From Abelmoschus esculentus (lineage: Eukaryota; Streptophyta; Magnoliopsida; Malvales; Malvaceae): a stretch of 64,000 nucleotides of DNA. The translations under genes and the position numbers were made by a program. The notes under the pieces are model-generated. The model saw only the letters and a program-made list of their open reading frames with translations. It was not told the origin of the DNA and did no database searches. Within the stretch, counting starts at the first letter, position 1, and each line of letters starts with the position of its first letter. This document shows, in pieces, positions 44,456-54,679 of this stretch. The stretch lies in assembly GCA_035048815.1 (NCBI GenBank), contig JAUCBN010000021.1:813501-877500 (forward strand), given 5' to 3'.

Positions 44456-47032
44456 ATGGCAGTGGCTATGGTGTCATTAGTTGTTAAAAGAATTTCAGAG
44501 TTACTCATCCAGGAAGCAGTGTTCCTGGCAGATGTGAAAGAACAAGTCAAAAGCATAAACGATGAATTACAGCGGATGCAGGGCTTCTTGGAGGATGCGG
44601 AACGTAAGATAGAACATGATGCACGTTTCCACAATCGTGTGTCGCAAATCAGAGATCTTGCTTACGATGCTGAAGATGTGATCGACTCGTTCATACTTGA
44701 ACGTGCACACCAAGGTGGATTTCAACGAATCCTCCAGAGGTTGACTTCTATGTTCACCAAGCCTATTCAGCTGCACAAAATCGGGGTAGAGATCAAAGCA
44801 ATCCAGGCGAAGCTTGAAAATATTTCAAGGAGCCTGCCAGCCTATCAGATACCTGATGAGGGAGCAGGACCTAGCTCTGTTTCCAGCATGCAGCAGCGGT
44901 TAAGAAGAACATTCTCGCATGTTGAGGAAGAGGATGTGGTCAGCTTGGAGGGTAGCACCAAGAATGTCCTGGCCCAGTTGATGACCGAAGAAGACAGACT
45001 CCATGCCGTCGTCTCAATAGTCGGCATGGGGGGGCTTGGAAAGACAACTCTTGCCAGAAAAGTATACAATCACGTGGATGTGAAGCGGCGTTTTGATTGC
45101 TTGGCTTGGGTTTCTATATCCCAACAATGGAACCCGAGAGAAGTTCTGCTTGGTGTCTTGATGAAAGTTTTCTCTCCTCCTAAAGAGGAACTAGAGCTAA
45201 TTGAGAAGGAGAGCAATGATTTGCTGATGAGAAGGCTTTTTGATGCTCTAAAAGAAAGACGATACTTGATCGTCCTCGATGATATCTGGAGACGAGATGA
45301 TTGGGATATTCTTAAACCTGCTTTTCCAAGAGGAAAAAAAGGAAGCAAAATCCTATTAATAACACGCAACAAGGACGTGGCTTTACATGCAGATCCTTGC
45401 AACTCTCCGTTTGAGCTTCCATTTCTTACTGATGATCAAAGTTGGAAGCTTTTTATCAGAAAAGCATTCCCACGAAACAGAACTGATCCTCATGCATGCC
45501 CAAAAGAATTTGAGACGCTTGAAAGAGAGATGGTGAAAAAATGTGGAGGTCTACCTCTAGCAATTGTTGTGTTGGGAGGCTTGCTAGCAACTAAACCGAC
45601 ACAGGGTCATTGGGAGATGATTCACAGGAACATGTTCCAAGGACACTTGAAAGGGATCCAACCACAAGGCCATCCATATGGTGCTGTGAATACAATCTTG
45701 GCTTTAAGCTACCATGATTTACCTTTCCATTTAAAACCATGCTTTCTATATCTTGTCCATTATCCAGAAGATTGGGAGATATCTGTGAAGGAACTTATTC
45801 AATTATGGATCGCAGAAGGTTTCATTTCATCACCATTCGAAAGCAGGGAAGTGTTGATGGAGGATGTTGGCGAACAATTCTTGGAAGAGCTTATGAATCG
45901 AAGTTTGGTTCAACTCTGCAAGCAAGACTCCACAGGGACCAAAGCGAAAACCTGTCGACTCCATGATCTCTTGAGGGATTTGTGTATTGAGAAAGCAAGA
46001 GAGGAGCATTTGTTGGAGATTATTCAGCCACCGTCGACTGAATCTGATGTAACATTGGCAGAACCTATGCTGCGAAGAATTGCTATTCATCCTAGCAAAA
46101 GGTCTGTTTGTTTGAAGGGAAAACATCCAAAATTACGTTCTTTGTTGCTATTTCAAAATGATGAACTGATAGAAGTGCATATTTCTGAATGCAAAAACTT
46201 CAAATTTTTAAGAGTGTTGACTCTTGTGAAGAAGTATGGGGATTGGCGTGTCTCAAGTGAACTTGGTAATCTCCATCATTTGAAGTATTTGAAGGTAGCT
46301 GGTGATGTAATAACCTTGCCCAGTGCTATGGGAAGGTTGAAGAGCTTATACTCTTTATACATCAGATATTGGAGTCACCTTGCAATTCCAAATGAGGTAT
46401 TCAAGTTGGAACGTTTGAAGCATATTGTGTTGCGTTATTATGGGCTTGGGGGACTACAGCTAAAGTGTTTGAGCTTAAGTTTTATTACCACAAGCCTTCA
46501 AACTTTGAAGTACATAGTTGTGGATGAGCAGTTAATTGAAACTGATGCATTGGTTAGGTTGGTTAATATTCAGAGCTTAGGAATGGAATTTAAGAAAACA
46601 GATGCGAAGCCTATCCTGATGTTGCTGACAAGATTGTATCGCCTTGTGTCATTGTACCTGAGATCATTCTCAACCTCGTATTCAGATTTGCAACCTGTTT
46701 CTCAATGTCATCGCCTCTCCAAACTGAACTTAACAGGGTTGCTAAAAGAAGATCCTCAGTCGAGCCATCATGTTTTGAAATTTCTTCCGCCAAACATTGT
46801 CAAGTTAACTTTGTCATTATCTTGGATGGACCAAGATCCAATGTGTTTATTGGAACAGCTGCCTTGTTTGAGGATTCTTAGGTTACATTATGATGCATAT
46901 GTGGGGAGGAAACTAATTTGTTCTGCCGGTGGCTTTCCTCAACTCCAGTCTCTTGAAATGTTTAGTCTAAAAGAGTTGGGGAGTGGGAGATTGAAGAAGG
47001 CACAATGCCATGTCTTCATAGTTTACATTTAG
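44456..47032 (+). CDS. CC-NB-LRR immune receptor, C-terminus truncated by frameshift (NLR3)
   Basis: Single-exon CNL of 858 residues as it stands. Motifs: DAEDVID (71-77), P-loop GMGGLGKTTLA (190-200), LIVLDDIW (271-278), GLPLA, CFLYLVHYPED, RLHD, then LRRs. RNBS-B reads GSKILLITR where the sisters have GSKILFTTR; the sensor Arg is kept. One base (A) is missing at about 46978-46981 relative to the 51.08-kb gene, turning LEEWEIEEG into LGSGRLKKA and stopping at 47030-47032. The lost tail (LHSLHLGDVIKLK to HIPHIQI) is still intact in the next frame up to about 47212, with an open frame to 47268. The NB switch is complete, so partial function is possible, but the last repeats, often involved in recognition, are gone. 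Sequencing error is an alternative. Confidence 0.9.
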   Translation: MAVAMVSLVVKRISELLIQEAVFLADVKEQVKSINDELQRMQGFLEDAERKIEHDARFHNRVSQIRDLAYDAEDVIDSFILERAHQGGFQRILQRLTSMFTKPIQLHKIGVEIKAIQAKLENISRSLPAYQIPDEGAGPSSVSSMQQRLRRTFSHVEEEDVVSLEGSTKNVLAQLMTEEDRLHAVVSIVGMGGLGKTTLARKVYNHVDVKRRFDCLAWVSISQQWNPREVLLGVLMKVFSPPKEELELIEKESNDLLMRRLFDALKERRYLIVLDDIWRRDDWDILKPAFPRGKKGSKILLITRNKDVALHADPCNSPFELPFLTDDQSWKLFIRKAFPRNRTDPHACPKEFETLEREMVKKCGGLPLAIVVLGGLLATKPTQGHWEMIHRNMFQGHLKGIQPQGHPYGAVNTILALSYHDLPFHLKPCFLYLVHYPEDWEISVKELIQLWIAEGFISSPFESREVLMEDVGEQFLEELMNRSLVQLCKQDSTGTKAKTCRLHDLLRDLCIEKAREEHLLEIIQPPSTESDVTLAEPMLRRIAIHPSKRSVCLKGKHPKLRSLLLFQNDELIEVHISECKNFKFLRVLTLVKKYGDWRVSSELGNLHHLKYLKVAGDVITLPSAMGRLKSLYSLYIRYWSHLAIPNEVFKLERLKHIVLRYYGLGGLQLKCLSLSFITTSLQTLKYIVVDEQLIETDALVRLVNIQSLGMEFKKTDAKPILMLLTRLYRLVSLYLRSFSTSYSDLQPVSQCHRLSKLNLTGLLKEDPQSSHHVLKFLPPNIVKLTLSLSWMDQDPMCLLEQLPCLRILRLHYDAYVGRKLICSAGGFPQLQSLEMFSLKELGSGRLKKAQCHVFIVYI

Positions 47033-47554
47033 GTGATGTTATAAAGTTGAAGATGATCCCAGAATGGTTGAGGCATATGACGACTCTTCAACAACTGAAA
47101 TTAACACGAATGATGACTTCATTGGAAAAGAGGATCAAAGTGATAGAGGGAAGAGAAGGAGAAGATTTTTATAAAGTGAGGCACATTCCACACATACAAA
47201 TAAGCAGTCAAGTGAGTTATATATCTATTTATGATTTTTTTTTTAATTTAAATGATACAAAAGTATGAAAATATAAAAAGGATAATTATTTCCTGTGTAT
47301 GTGAAAACATTATTTAACACAAACTCCTTACTTTTAGGGTTGATAGATTTCGTTTAGAGTTAGGGCCATTTAAATGTAATAATTATAAATTTGAAGATTA
47401 TGAATAAAATTATGAGTTTAAGATTAAAATTTAAAATTTATAGATTAAAACTTTAAATCTTACTATTTTAAGAATTTTAACGGTTTTTGAGTTAATCTAG
47501 AAACTCTTTGGGTGGGGTTAGGTGTACTCTTAGGTGGAGACTAGGAGTTCAAAC
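47033..47554 (+). other. Frameshifted NLR3 tail and 3' flank
   Basis: 47033-47212 codes for the missing NLR3 C-terminus in a second frame. 47240-47545 is 3' flank shared with 53850-54180. Confidence 0.7.
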
Positions 47555-48035
47555 TAGAGATGGCTATGGATTGGTTTTTCGATCCACCCGCAACCGATCC
47601 GAAAAATCACATTCCACACGTCATCGGACCTAATCCGAGTTTAAGGTGAAAAAATTCGACCTGATCAAAATTATTAAAAAAATTAAATTTTAGAGACTTA
47701 ATTGTAAAAAATTAGGAACCTAATTGTAAAAAAATAAATTTTAGTGACCTAATTGTAAAAATATTAATTTTAAGGACCTACTTATATAAAATATATAGAG
47801 AGGGATCATTATTGTAAATATCCTTAAACTTATACTATTAGTCTCGGGTCGAATCGGATTTTTTCCATCCTAAAACTAAACCCGATCTGAAATCACACAT
47901 GAAAAACCCGACCCGACCCGATCACACACGAAAAAACCCGACCCGGTCCGAACTCAATTTTTTACCAAAAAATTCAACTTGATTAGATTGAATCATATCA
48001 AAACCCGTCAAGTTTGAGTTTCGTGCCCATCCCTA
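47555..48035. mobile_element. hAT-type element with 8-bp TSD, copy at NLR3
   Basis: Ends TAGAGATGGCTATGG and CGTGCCCATCCCTA; flanks GTTCAAAC (47547-47554) and GTTTAAAC (48036-48043). Subterminal GACCCGACCCGA-type words. The same element sits at the same place after the 51.08-kb NLR (54189-54679). Confidence 0.85.
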
Positions 48036-48099
48036 GTTTAAACCTTTGTGGGTTTTGTTATTATTTATCTTTATATATAATTAGTAGTTTATCGACGAC

Positions 48100-49103
48100 T
48101 GATTTGTTTGAGGATTCTTAAGTTACTTGAATCTGCATATCTGGATAGGAAACCGATTTGTTCTGCCGGTGGATTTCCTCAACTCTATTCTCTTGAAATG
48201 GAAGATCTAGAAGAGTTGGAGGAGTGGGAGATAGAAGAAGACGCCATGCCACAGCTCCATAGTTTATATTTGTATGACGCTATAAACTTGAAGATGATCC
48301 CAGAAGTGTTGAGGCATATTACGATTTCAACAACTGACATTAACACGAATGAGCCAGTCATTGGAAGAGAAAATCAAGGTGATAGATAGAAGAGAAGGAG
48401 AAGACTTCTATAAAGTGAGACACAGTGAGGGGTGTTCAAACGGTCAGTTCGGTTAACCGACCGAACCGAACTTCCAAAATTTTATTAACCGAAATTTTTT
48501 TTGTATTAACCGTTAACCGAATCGAAAAAAGTTCAAAAATTTTTAACCGAACCGAAAAAAGTTCGGTTAATCCGATCGGTTAAATCGGTTAACCGAATTT
48601 TTTTAAAAAAATGGATAAATTACACAAATGGTCATTAAATTATGTTAAAATAATTTTTTAGGCACGAAACTTTCAAAAATTATAAAAAACCATTAGATTT
48701 ATCGAATTATTACATTGATTCATCATACATTATAAATTACTGATAAATATTAAAAAATTAATAATTATTTTTTTTAATTTAATAAATTTAATTATTATTT
48801 TATGCTAATTTTATAAAATTTAATGACCATTTTATAATTTTTACAAATTTAATGACTAAAAATAAATATATAAAAATATATAATATATAATATATAAAAA
48901 TTTTGGTTATTTCGGTTAATTCGGTTAATTAACCAATTTCGAACCGAATTAACCGATAACCAAAATTCCAAAAAATCATTAACCGTTAATCGATCTAATC
49001 TAAAATTAACCGTCCGATTAACCGAAAAAAATTTAATACGATCGGTTAACTCGGTTAACCGAAATTTTGAACACCCCTATTCCACACATTTAAATTAATT
49101 AGC
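48100..49103 (+). pseudogene. LRR-only NLR remnant split by an inserted element
   Basis: Begins at LRILKLLESAYL and runs through ICSAGGFPQL, LEEWEIEEDAMPQL and MIPEVLRHIT, then shifts frame near 48325 and reaches GEDFYKVRH at 48420. There a 651-bp element (48428-49078) interrupts it; the codons for IPHI follow directly after, at about 49079. Upstream LRRs, NB and coiled coil are absent. Confidence 0.85.
48428..49078. mobile_element. hAT-like TIR element inserted in the LRR remnant
   Basis: Ends AGGGGTGTTCAAA and TTTGAACACCCCT are perfect inverted repeats. Both subterminal regions are packed with GGTTAACCG/CGGTTAA words, the same style as 18694-19165. Interior is AT-rich and non-coding. A target duplication is not evident. 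Confidence 0.78.
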
Positions 49104-50782
49104 CATGTGAGTTTTATATCTATTACTATTTATGATTTTATTTATTTACATGATATAAAAGAAAAATTATTAGGTAAATCATCTTCACCACGTCATCCAT
49201 GATTCAAATTAATCAAAATCGTTGATCTTAATTTTTTTCTAAGTGAATCATCACCTCTTTCCTACATGTACTTAGTGGGTAAGTAGTTATTAGGTGGTTA
49301 TTTAAAGATCAACGATCCTGATTGCTTAGACCATGGATAACGTGGTGAACAGTGTTCACCTAATAATCTCTCGATATAAAAGTATGAAAATATAAAAAGG
49401 GTAATTATCTCCTGTGCACGTGGAAACATTATTTATACAAATATCTTAGTTTTAGGATCGATAGATTTCGTTTAAAAACTTAAGGGTTATAAGTAAAATT
49501 ATAAATTTAAGATTAAAATTTATAAGTCAATACCTAAATCTTGTTATTTTAAGGATTTTAACAGCTTTTAAGTTGATCTATAAACTCTCTTTTGGTAGGG
49601 GTCAGGTCTGGTGTACTCTTGGGTGGAGGCTGGGGTTAAAAACAGGTCGGGTAAAATTAGATCTCAAGTCGATTCAGTCGGATAATATCAGTTATTTGCC
49701 AGGTTAGAATCGGGTTCGGGTTTATTTCAATTGGATACAAGTCAGGTTTGGGGTCTACAGTAACATATTAAAATCGGGTTCGGGTCATTTTAGGTCGGAT
49801 ACAATTCGGATTCGGTTACTATAATAACAAGTCTAATTCAGGTTCGAGTCCATAACAATTGGATACAGATTGGATTCAGATCATTACATCCCCGAATCAA
49901 ATCAAATTTTAACTCGAACAGGTTGCAGTTAAGTTTTCAGGTCGGGTCAGCTTTTTACATCCTACTACTCTCCCACCGGCTCCTAACCACCGGACGTGCA
50001 CAGAAACAATAAAGAAAACAAATAAGTTAGATTTCCAGATCAAACAACTCATCCAACAGTAGAGATCAGATTACTTTTATTATTAAATGTAAACGGTATA
50101 AATCCGAAGAAAAAATCTATTGTAATTTTTTTATAAATTGAATTTTATATATTAACTTGTTTTGATCATTTAATATTATTTTATGTTTTAGCATGATTTG
50201 GTATATTTTATTATTATTAAATATAAAAAATTATTTCAAATAAAAATAAAAATCGTAAAAATTATTATTAAACTTTGTTTTCTAACATATTATGAGCACT
50301 GAACTTTTAAAACAATCAATTTACTCACTAAAATTTATATATTAGTCTATTTTAATCACTCAATATTATTTTATTAATATTTTAGTATGATTTTACATAT
50401 TTTACTACTTGTAGTATTAAATATAAAAACAATTTAAGATCAATACAAAATTATATATTTATTTTATTTAAATTACATTTAGAACTAAATATTAATAAAA
50501 TTTATTTACTTTTATTTTAAATTATTTTTTATATTTAATAATAATATATGTTAATTCATACCAAAGTATAAAAAAATATTGAGTGACCAAAACAGGTCAA
50601 TGTATAAAGTTTAGTGAGTAAATTGATCATTTCGAAATTTCAGTGACCAAGATAGACTAGAGAGCAAAGTTTAGTGATGATTTTTGTAATTTTTATTTTA
50701 AATTGTTTTTATATTTAATAATAATAAAATATACTAAGTCATACTAAAATATAAAAAACATAATATTAAGTGACCAAAATAT
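49104..50782. repeat. Intergenic flank and AT-rich palindromic repeats
   Basis: 49380-49620 parallels the 3' flanks of NLR3 and the 51.08-kb NLR. 49640-49965 is a decayed element with GGTCGGGT/GGTTCGGGT words. 49970-50130 matches 55050-55190 (CTCCCACCG, ACCACCGGACGTG). 50130-50782 is the AT-rich palindromic family. No gene. Confidence 0.6.
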
Positions 50783-51080
50783 CGAAACTTAGAGGAAAAG
50801 CATCCACAATGATTACTTGAGTCTTGAGCAATACGAAAGGTTTGGGAAGAAAAATCAAGGAATCATAGAGTAGACAAGCAAGGAAAAGAATCATCAATTT
50901 CTTTGTCGAAGAGGGAGGAATCTGTTTTGGTTTTTTCTTTGTTCAATGGGAATTTATAAACTTTTGATAAAATAATAACAAAAGGAAGAAGAAAGGAATC
51001 ATATGAGCTATGTTAATCACCAAATACACAGGCTGAACATCAAGCAAATTGAATTTTGAAATCCAGAAAACAAGGGAGAA
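50783..51080 (+). promoter_or_regulatory. 5' flank of the 51.08-kb NLR
   Basis: Conserved with 31795-32052 and 44228-44455, ending AACAAGGGAGAA directly before the ATG. Likely promoter and leader carried along with each duplication. Confidence 0.5.
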
Positions 51081-53837
51081 ATGGCAGAGGCTATGGTGTC
51101 ATTAGTTGTTAAAAGAATTTCAGAGTTACTCATCCAGGAAGCAGTGTTCCTGACAGATGTGAAAGAACAAGTACAAAGCTTAAACGATGAATTAAAGCGG
51201 ATGCAGGGCTTCTTGGAGGATGCGGAACGTAAGATAGAACATGATGCACGTTTCCACAATCGGGTGTCGCAAATCAGAGATCTTGCTTACGATGCTGAAG
51301 ATGTGATCGACTCATTCATACTTGAACGTGCACACCAAGGTGGATTTCAACGAATCCTCCAGAGGTTGACTTCTATGTTCACCAAGCCTATTCAGCTGCA
51401 CAAAATCGGGGTAGAGATCAAAGCAATCCAGGCGAAGCTTGAAAATATTTCAAGGAGCCTTCCAGCCTATCAGATACCTGATGATGGAGCAGGACCTAGC
51501 TCTGTTTCCAGCATGCAGCAGCGGTTAAGAAGAACATTCTCGCATGTTGAGGAAGAGGATGTGGTTAGCTTGGAGGGTAGCATCAAGGGTGTCCTGGCCC
51601 TGTTGATGACCAAAGAAGACAGACACCATGCCGTCGTCTCAATAGTCGGCATGGGGGGGCTTGGAAAGACAACTCTTGCCAGAAAAATATACAATCACGT
51701 TGATGTGAAGCGGCGTTTTAATTGTTTGACTTGGGTTTCTATATCTCAACAATATAACCCAAGGGAAGTTCTGCTTGGTGTCTTGATGAAAGTTCTCTCT
51801 GTTTCTTACAACGAAAGAGAGAGAATCGAGAAGGAGAGGGAGGAAGATCTAATGAGAAGGCTTTTTGATGCTCTAAAAGAAAGACGATACTTGATCGTCC
51901 TCGATGATATCTGGAGAAGCGAGGATTGGGATATTCTTAAACCTGCTTTTCCAAGAGGAAAAAAAGGAAGCAAAATCCTATTCACAACACGGAACAAGGA
52001 CGTGGCTTTACATGCAGATCCTTGCAACCCTCCTTTTGAGCTTCCATTACTTAGTGATGATCAAAGTTGGAAGCTTTTTATCAGAAAAGCATTCCCACGA
52101 AACAAGACAGATCCTCATGCTTGCCCAAAAGCATTTGAAAAGCTCGGAAGAGAGATGGTGAAAAAATGTGGAGGTCTACCTCTAGCAATTGTTGTGTTAG
52201 GAGGCTTGCTAGCAACTAAACCGACACAGGGTCAATGGGAGATGGTTCACAGAAACATGTTCCAAGGACACTTGAAAAGGTTACGACCACAAGGCCATCA
52301 ATATGGTGCTGTGAATGCAATCTTGGCTTTAAGCTACCATGATTTGCCTTTCCATTTAAAACCATGTTTTCTATACCTCGGTCATTATCCAGAAGATTGG
52401 GAGATTTCAAAGAAGGAACTCATTCAATTATGGATTGCCGAAGGTTTCATTTCATCATCATTCGAAGGCAGGGAAGTGTTGATGGAGGATGTTGGCGAAC
52501 AATTCCTTGAAGAGCTTATGAATCGAAGTTTGGTTCAAGTTGGGAGGCCAGACTACACAGGGACCATAGTGAAAACCTGTCGACTCCATGATCTCTTGAG
52601 GGATTTGTGTATTAAGAAGGCAAGAGATGAGAACTTCTTGGAGATTGTCCAGCCACCATTGACTGCATCTGATATAACCCTGGCAGAACCTATGCTGCGA
52701 AGAATTGCTATTCATCCTAGCAAAAGGTATGTTTGTTTGAAGGGAAAGCATCCAAAATTGCGTTCTTTGTTGCTATTTCAAAATGATGAATTAATATACC
52801 TGCATATTTCTGAATGCAAAAACTTCAAATCTTTAAGAGTGTTGACTCTTGTGAGGGGGAGGGGGAGTGGTGATTGGCGTGTCTCAAGTGAACTTGGAAA
52901 TCTCCATCATTTGAAGTATTTGAAGCTAGAAGGTGATGAAATAACCTTGCCCAGAGCTATGGGAAGGTTGAAGAACTTATACTCTTTATACATCAGATAT
53001 GGGAGACACATTGAAATTCCAAATGTGGTATTCAAGTTGAAACATTTGAAGCATATTGTGTTGCGTTATGGGTATCGAGGATTACAGCTAAAGTGTTTGG
53101 ACTTAAGTTTTATTTCCACCAGCCTTCAAACTTTGAAGTACATAGTTGTGGATGAGCGGTTGATTGAAAATGATGCCTTGCTTAGGTTGGCTAATATTCA
53201 AAGCTTAGGAATGGAATTGAGGACAAATGTGAAGCCTATCCTGATGTTGCTGACAAGATTGCATCGCCTTGTGTCATTGTCCATGGAGTTTTCATCAAAC
53301 TCGTATTCAGATTTGGAACCTCTTTCTCAATGTCACCGCCTCTCCAAGCTGAAGTTAGACGGGACTATCAGAGAATACCCGCAACGGAGCCATCAGGTTT
53401 TGAAATTTCTTCCACCAAGCATTGTCAAGTTAACTTTGTCATCATGTTGGATGAAACAAGATCCAATGTGTGTCTTGGAAAATCTGCCTTGTTTGAGGAT
53501 TCTTAGGTTACATTATGATGCATATGTGGGGAGGAAACTAATTTGTTCTGCCGGTGGCTTTCCTCAACTCCAGTCTCTTGAAATGTTTAGTCTAAAAGAG
53601 TTGGAGGAGTGGGAGATTGAAGAAGGCACAATGCCACGTCTTCATAGTTTACATTTAGGTGATGTTATAAAGTTGAAGACGATCCCAGGAGGGTTGAGGC
53701 ATATGACGACTCTTCAAGAACTGAAATTAACACGAATGACGCCTTCATTGGAAAAGAGGATCAAAGTGATAGAGGGAAGAGAAGGAGAAGATTTTTATAA
53801 AGTGAGACACATTCCGCACATACAAATAATTAGCTAA
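51081..53837 (+). CDS. CC-NB-LRR immune receptor, complete (NLR5, RPP8/RPP13-like)
   Basis: Single-exon gene of 918 residues with all CNL landmarks: MAEAMVSLVVKRIS start, DAEDVID (71-77), P-loop GMGGLGKTTLA (190-200), LIVLDDIW (271-278), GSKILFTTR (296-304), GLPLA (365-369), CFLYLGHYPED (429-439), RLHD (501-504), LRRs from about 550, and the family end FYKVRHIPHIQI. It resembles NLR3 in the coiled coil and in the last LRRs, but NLR1 in the 240-260 linker (NERERIEKEREEDL) and in SEDWDILK, so it is a mosaic. A small GRGS insertion (VRGRGSGDW) in the LRR start comes from a GGGGGA-type repeat at about 52855-52866. With 22268-25057 it is the likeliest functional receptor here. Confidence 0.95.
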   Translation: MAEAMVSLVVKRISELLIQEAVFLTDVKEQVQSLNDELKRMQGFLEDAERKIEHDARFHNRVSQIRDLAYDAEDVIDSFILERAHQGGFQRILQRLTSMFTKPIQLHKIGVEIKAIQAKLENISRSLPAYQIPDDGAGPSSVSSMQQRLRRTFSHVEEEDVVSLEGSIKGVLALLMTKEDRHHAVVSIVGMGGLGKTTLARKIYNHVDVKRRFNCLTWVSISQQYNPREVLLGVLMKVLSVSYNERERIEKEREEDLMRRLFDALKERRYLIVLDDIWRSEDWDILKPAFPRGKKGSKILFTTRNKDVALHADPCNPPFELPLLSDDQSWKLFIRKAFPRNKTDPHACPKAFEKLGREMVKKCGGLPLAIVVLGGLLATKPTQGQWEMVHRNMFQGHLKRLRPQGHQYGAVNAILALSYHDLPFHLKPCFLYLGHYPEDWEISKKELIQLWIAEGFISSSFEGREVLMEDVGEQFLEELMNRSLVQVGRPDYTGTIVKTCRLHDLLRDLCIKKARDENFLEIVQPPLTASDITLAEPMLRRIAIHPSKRYVCLKGKHPKLRSLLLFQNDELIYLHISECKNFKSLRVLTLVRGRGSGDWRVSSELGNLHHLKYLKLEGDEITLPRAMGRLKNLYSLYIRYGRHIEIPNVVFKLKHLKHIVLRYGYRGLQLKCLDLSFISTSLQTLKYIVVDERLIENDALLRLANIQSLGMELRTNVKPILMLLTRLHRLVSLSMEFSSNSYSDLEPLSQCHRLSKLKLDGTIREYPQRSHQVLKFLPPSIVKLTLSSCWMKQDPMCVLENLPCLRILRLHYDAYVGRKLICSAGGFPQLQSLEMFSLKELEEWEIEEGTMPRLHSLHLGDVIKLKTIPGGLRHMTTLQELKLTRMTPSLEKRIKVIEGREGEDFYKVRHIPHIQIIS

Positions 53838-54188
53838 GTGAGTTTTATATCTATTTATGATTTTTTTTATTTACATGATATAACAGTAGGAAAATATAAA
53901 AAGGATAATTATTTCTTGTGTTTGTGAAAACATTATTTACACTATTTACACAAACACCTTAGTTTTAGGGTCGACAGACTTCGTTTAGAGTTAGGGATTG
54001 AAGTATAATAATTATAAATTTAGAGATTTAAGATTTAAGAATAAAATTATGAGTTTAAGATTATAAATTTAAAATTTATAGGTTAAAACCTAAATCTCAC
54101 TGATTTTAAGAATTTTAGCACCTTTTAGTCTAGAAACTCTCTTTTGGTGGGGTCAGGTGTACTCTTAGGTGGAGGCTAGGGTTCAAAC
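53838..54188 (+). other. 3' flank of NLR5
   Basis: Parallels the NLR3 3' flank base for base over most of its length (ATCTATTTATGATTTTTTTT; AGTTTTAGGGTCGACAGA). No gene. Confidence 0.6.
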
Positions 54189-54679
54189 TAGAGATAAGCA
54201 CGGGTCGGGTTGGATTTTTGACCCACACGCACCCGATCCGAAGAATCATACCCTCCATCTGTCATCCGATTCGACCCAGTTTTAGGGTAAAAAAATCTGA
54301 TCCGATCATCTTTTTAAGCTTTAAAATCTGACCCGATCCTACCCGACCCAAATTATTAAAAAAATTATATTTTAGGGACTTAATTGTAAAAAATAAAATT
54401 TAGAAACTTAATTATAAAAAATAATTTTAGTGACCTAATTGTATAAAATATATATAGAGAAGAATCATTATTATAAATATCCCTAAAACATATATGAAAA
54501 ATTTATACTATCAGTCTCGGGTCGGATCGATTTTTTTCCACCCTAAGCTTAAACTCAACCGACCCGAAATCACTCACAAAAAAAACAACCCGATCCAAAT
54601 CTAAATTTTTCTATCAAAAAATTTGATTCGATCGAATCGGGTTAAAACCCGTCGAGTTTGGATTCAGTACTCATTCATG
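54189..54679. mobile_element. hAT-type element with perfect 8-bp TSD, copy at NLR5
   Basis: Starts TAGAGATAAGCACGGGTC and ends near CTCATTCATG, flanked by GTTCAAAC on both sides (54181-54188 and 54680-54687). The same target and family as 47555-48035, so both copies descend from one insertion. Confidence 0.85.

Noticed and set aside
22582..53000. Many minus-strand frames inside the NLR genes
   Set aside because: They recur at the same place in every copy and mirror the conserved plus-strand codons; shadows.
22268..53837. Integrated decoy domain or paired sensor/helper arrangement in the NLR cluster
   Set aside because: All copies share one plain CC-NB-LRR layout in the same orientation; no extra domain at either end and no head-to-head pair.
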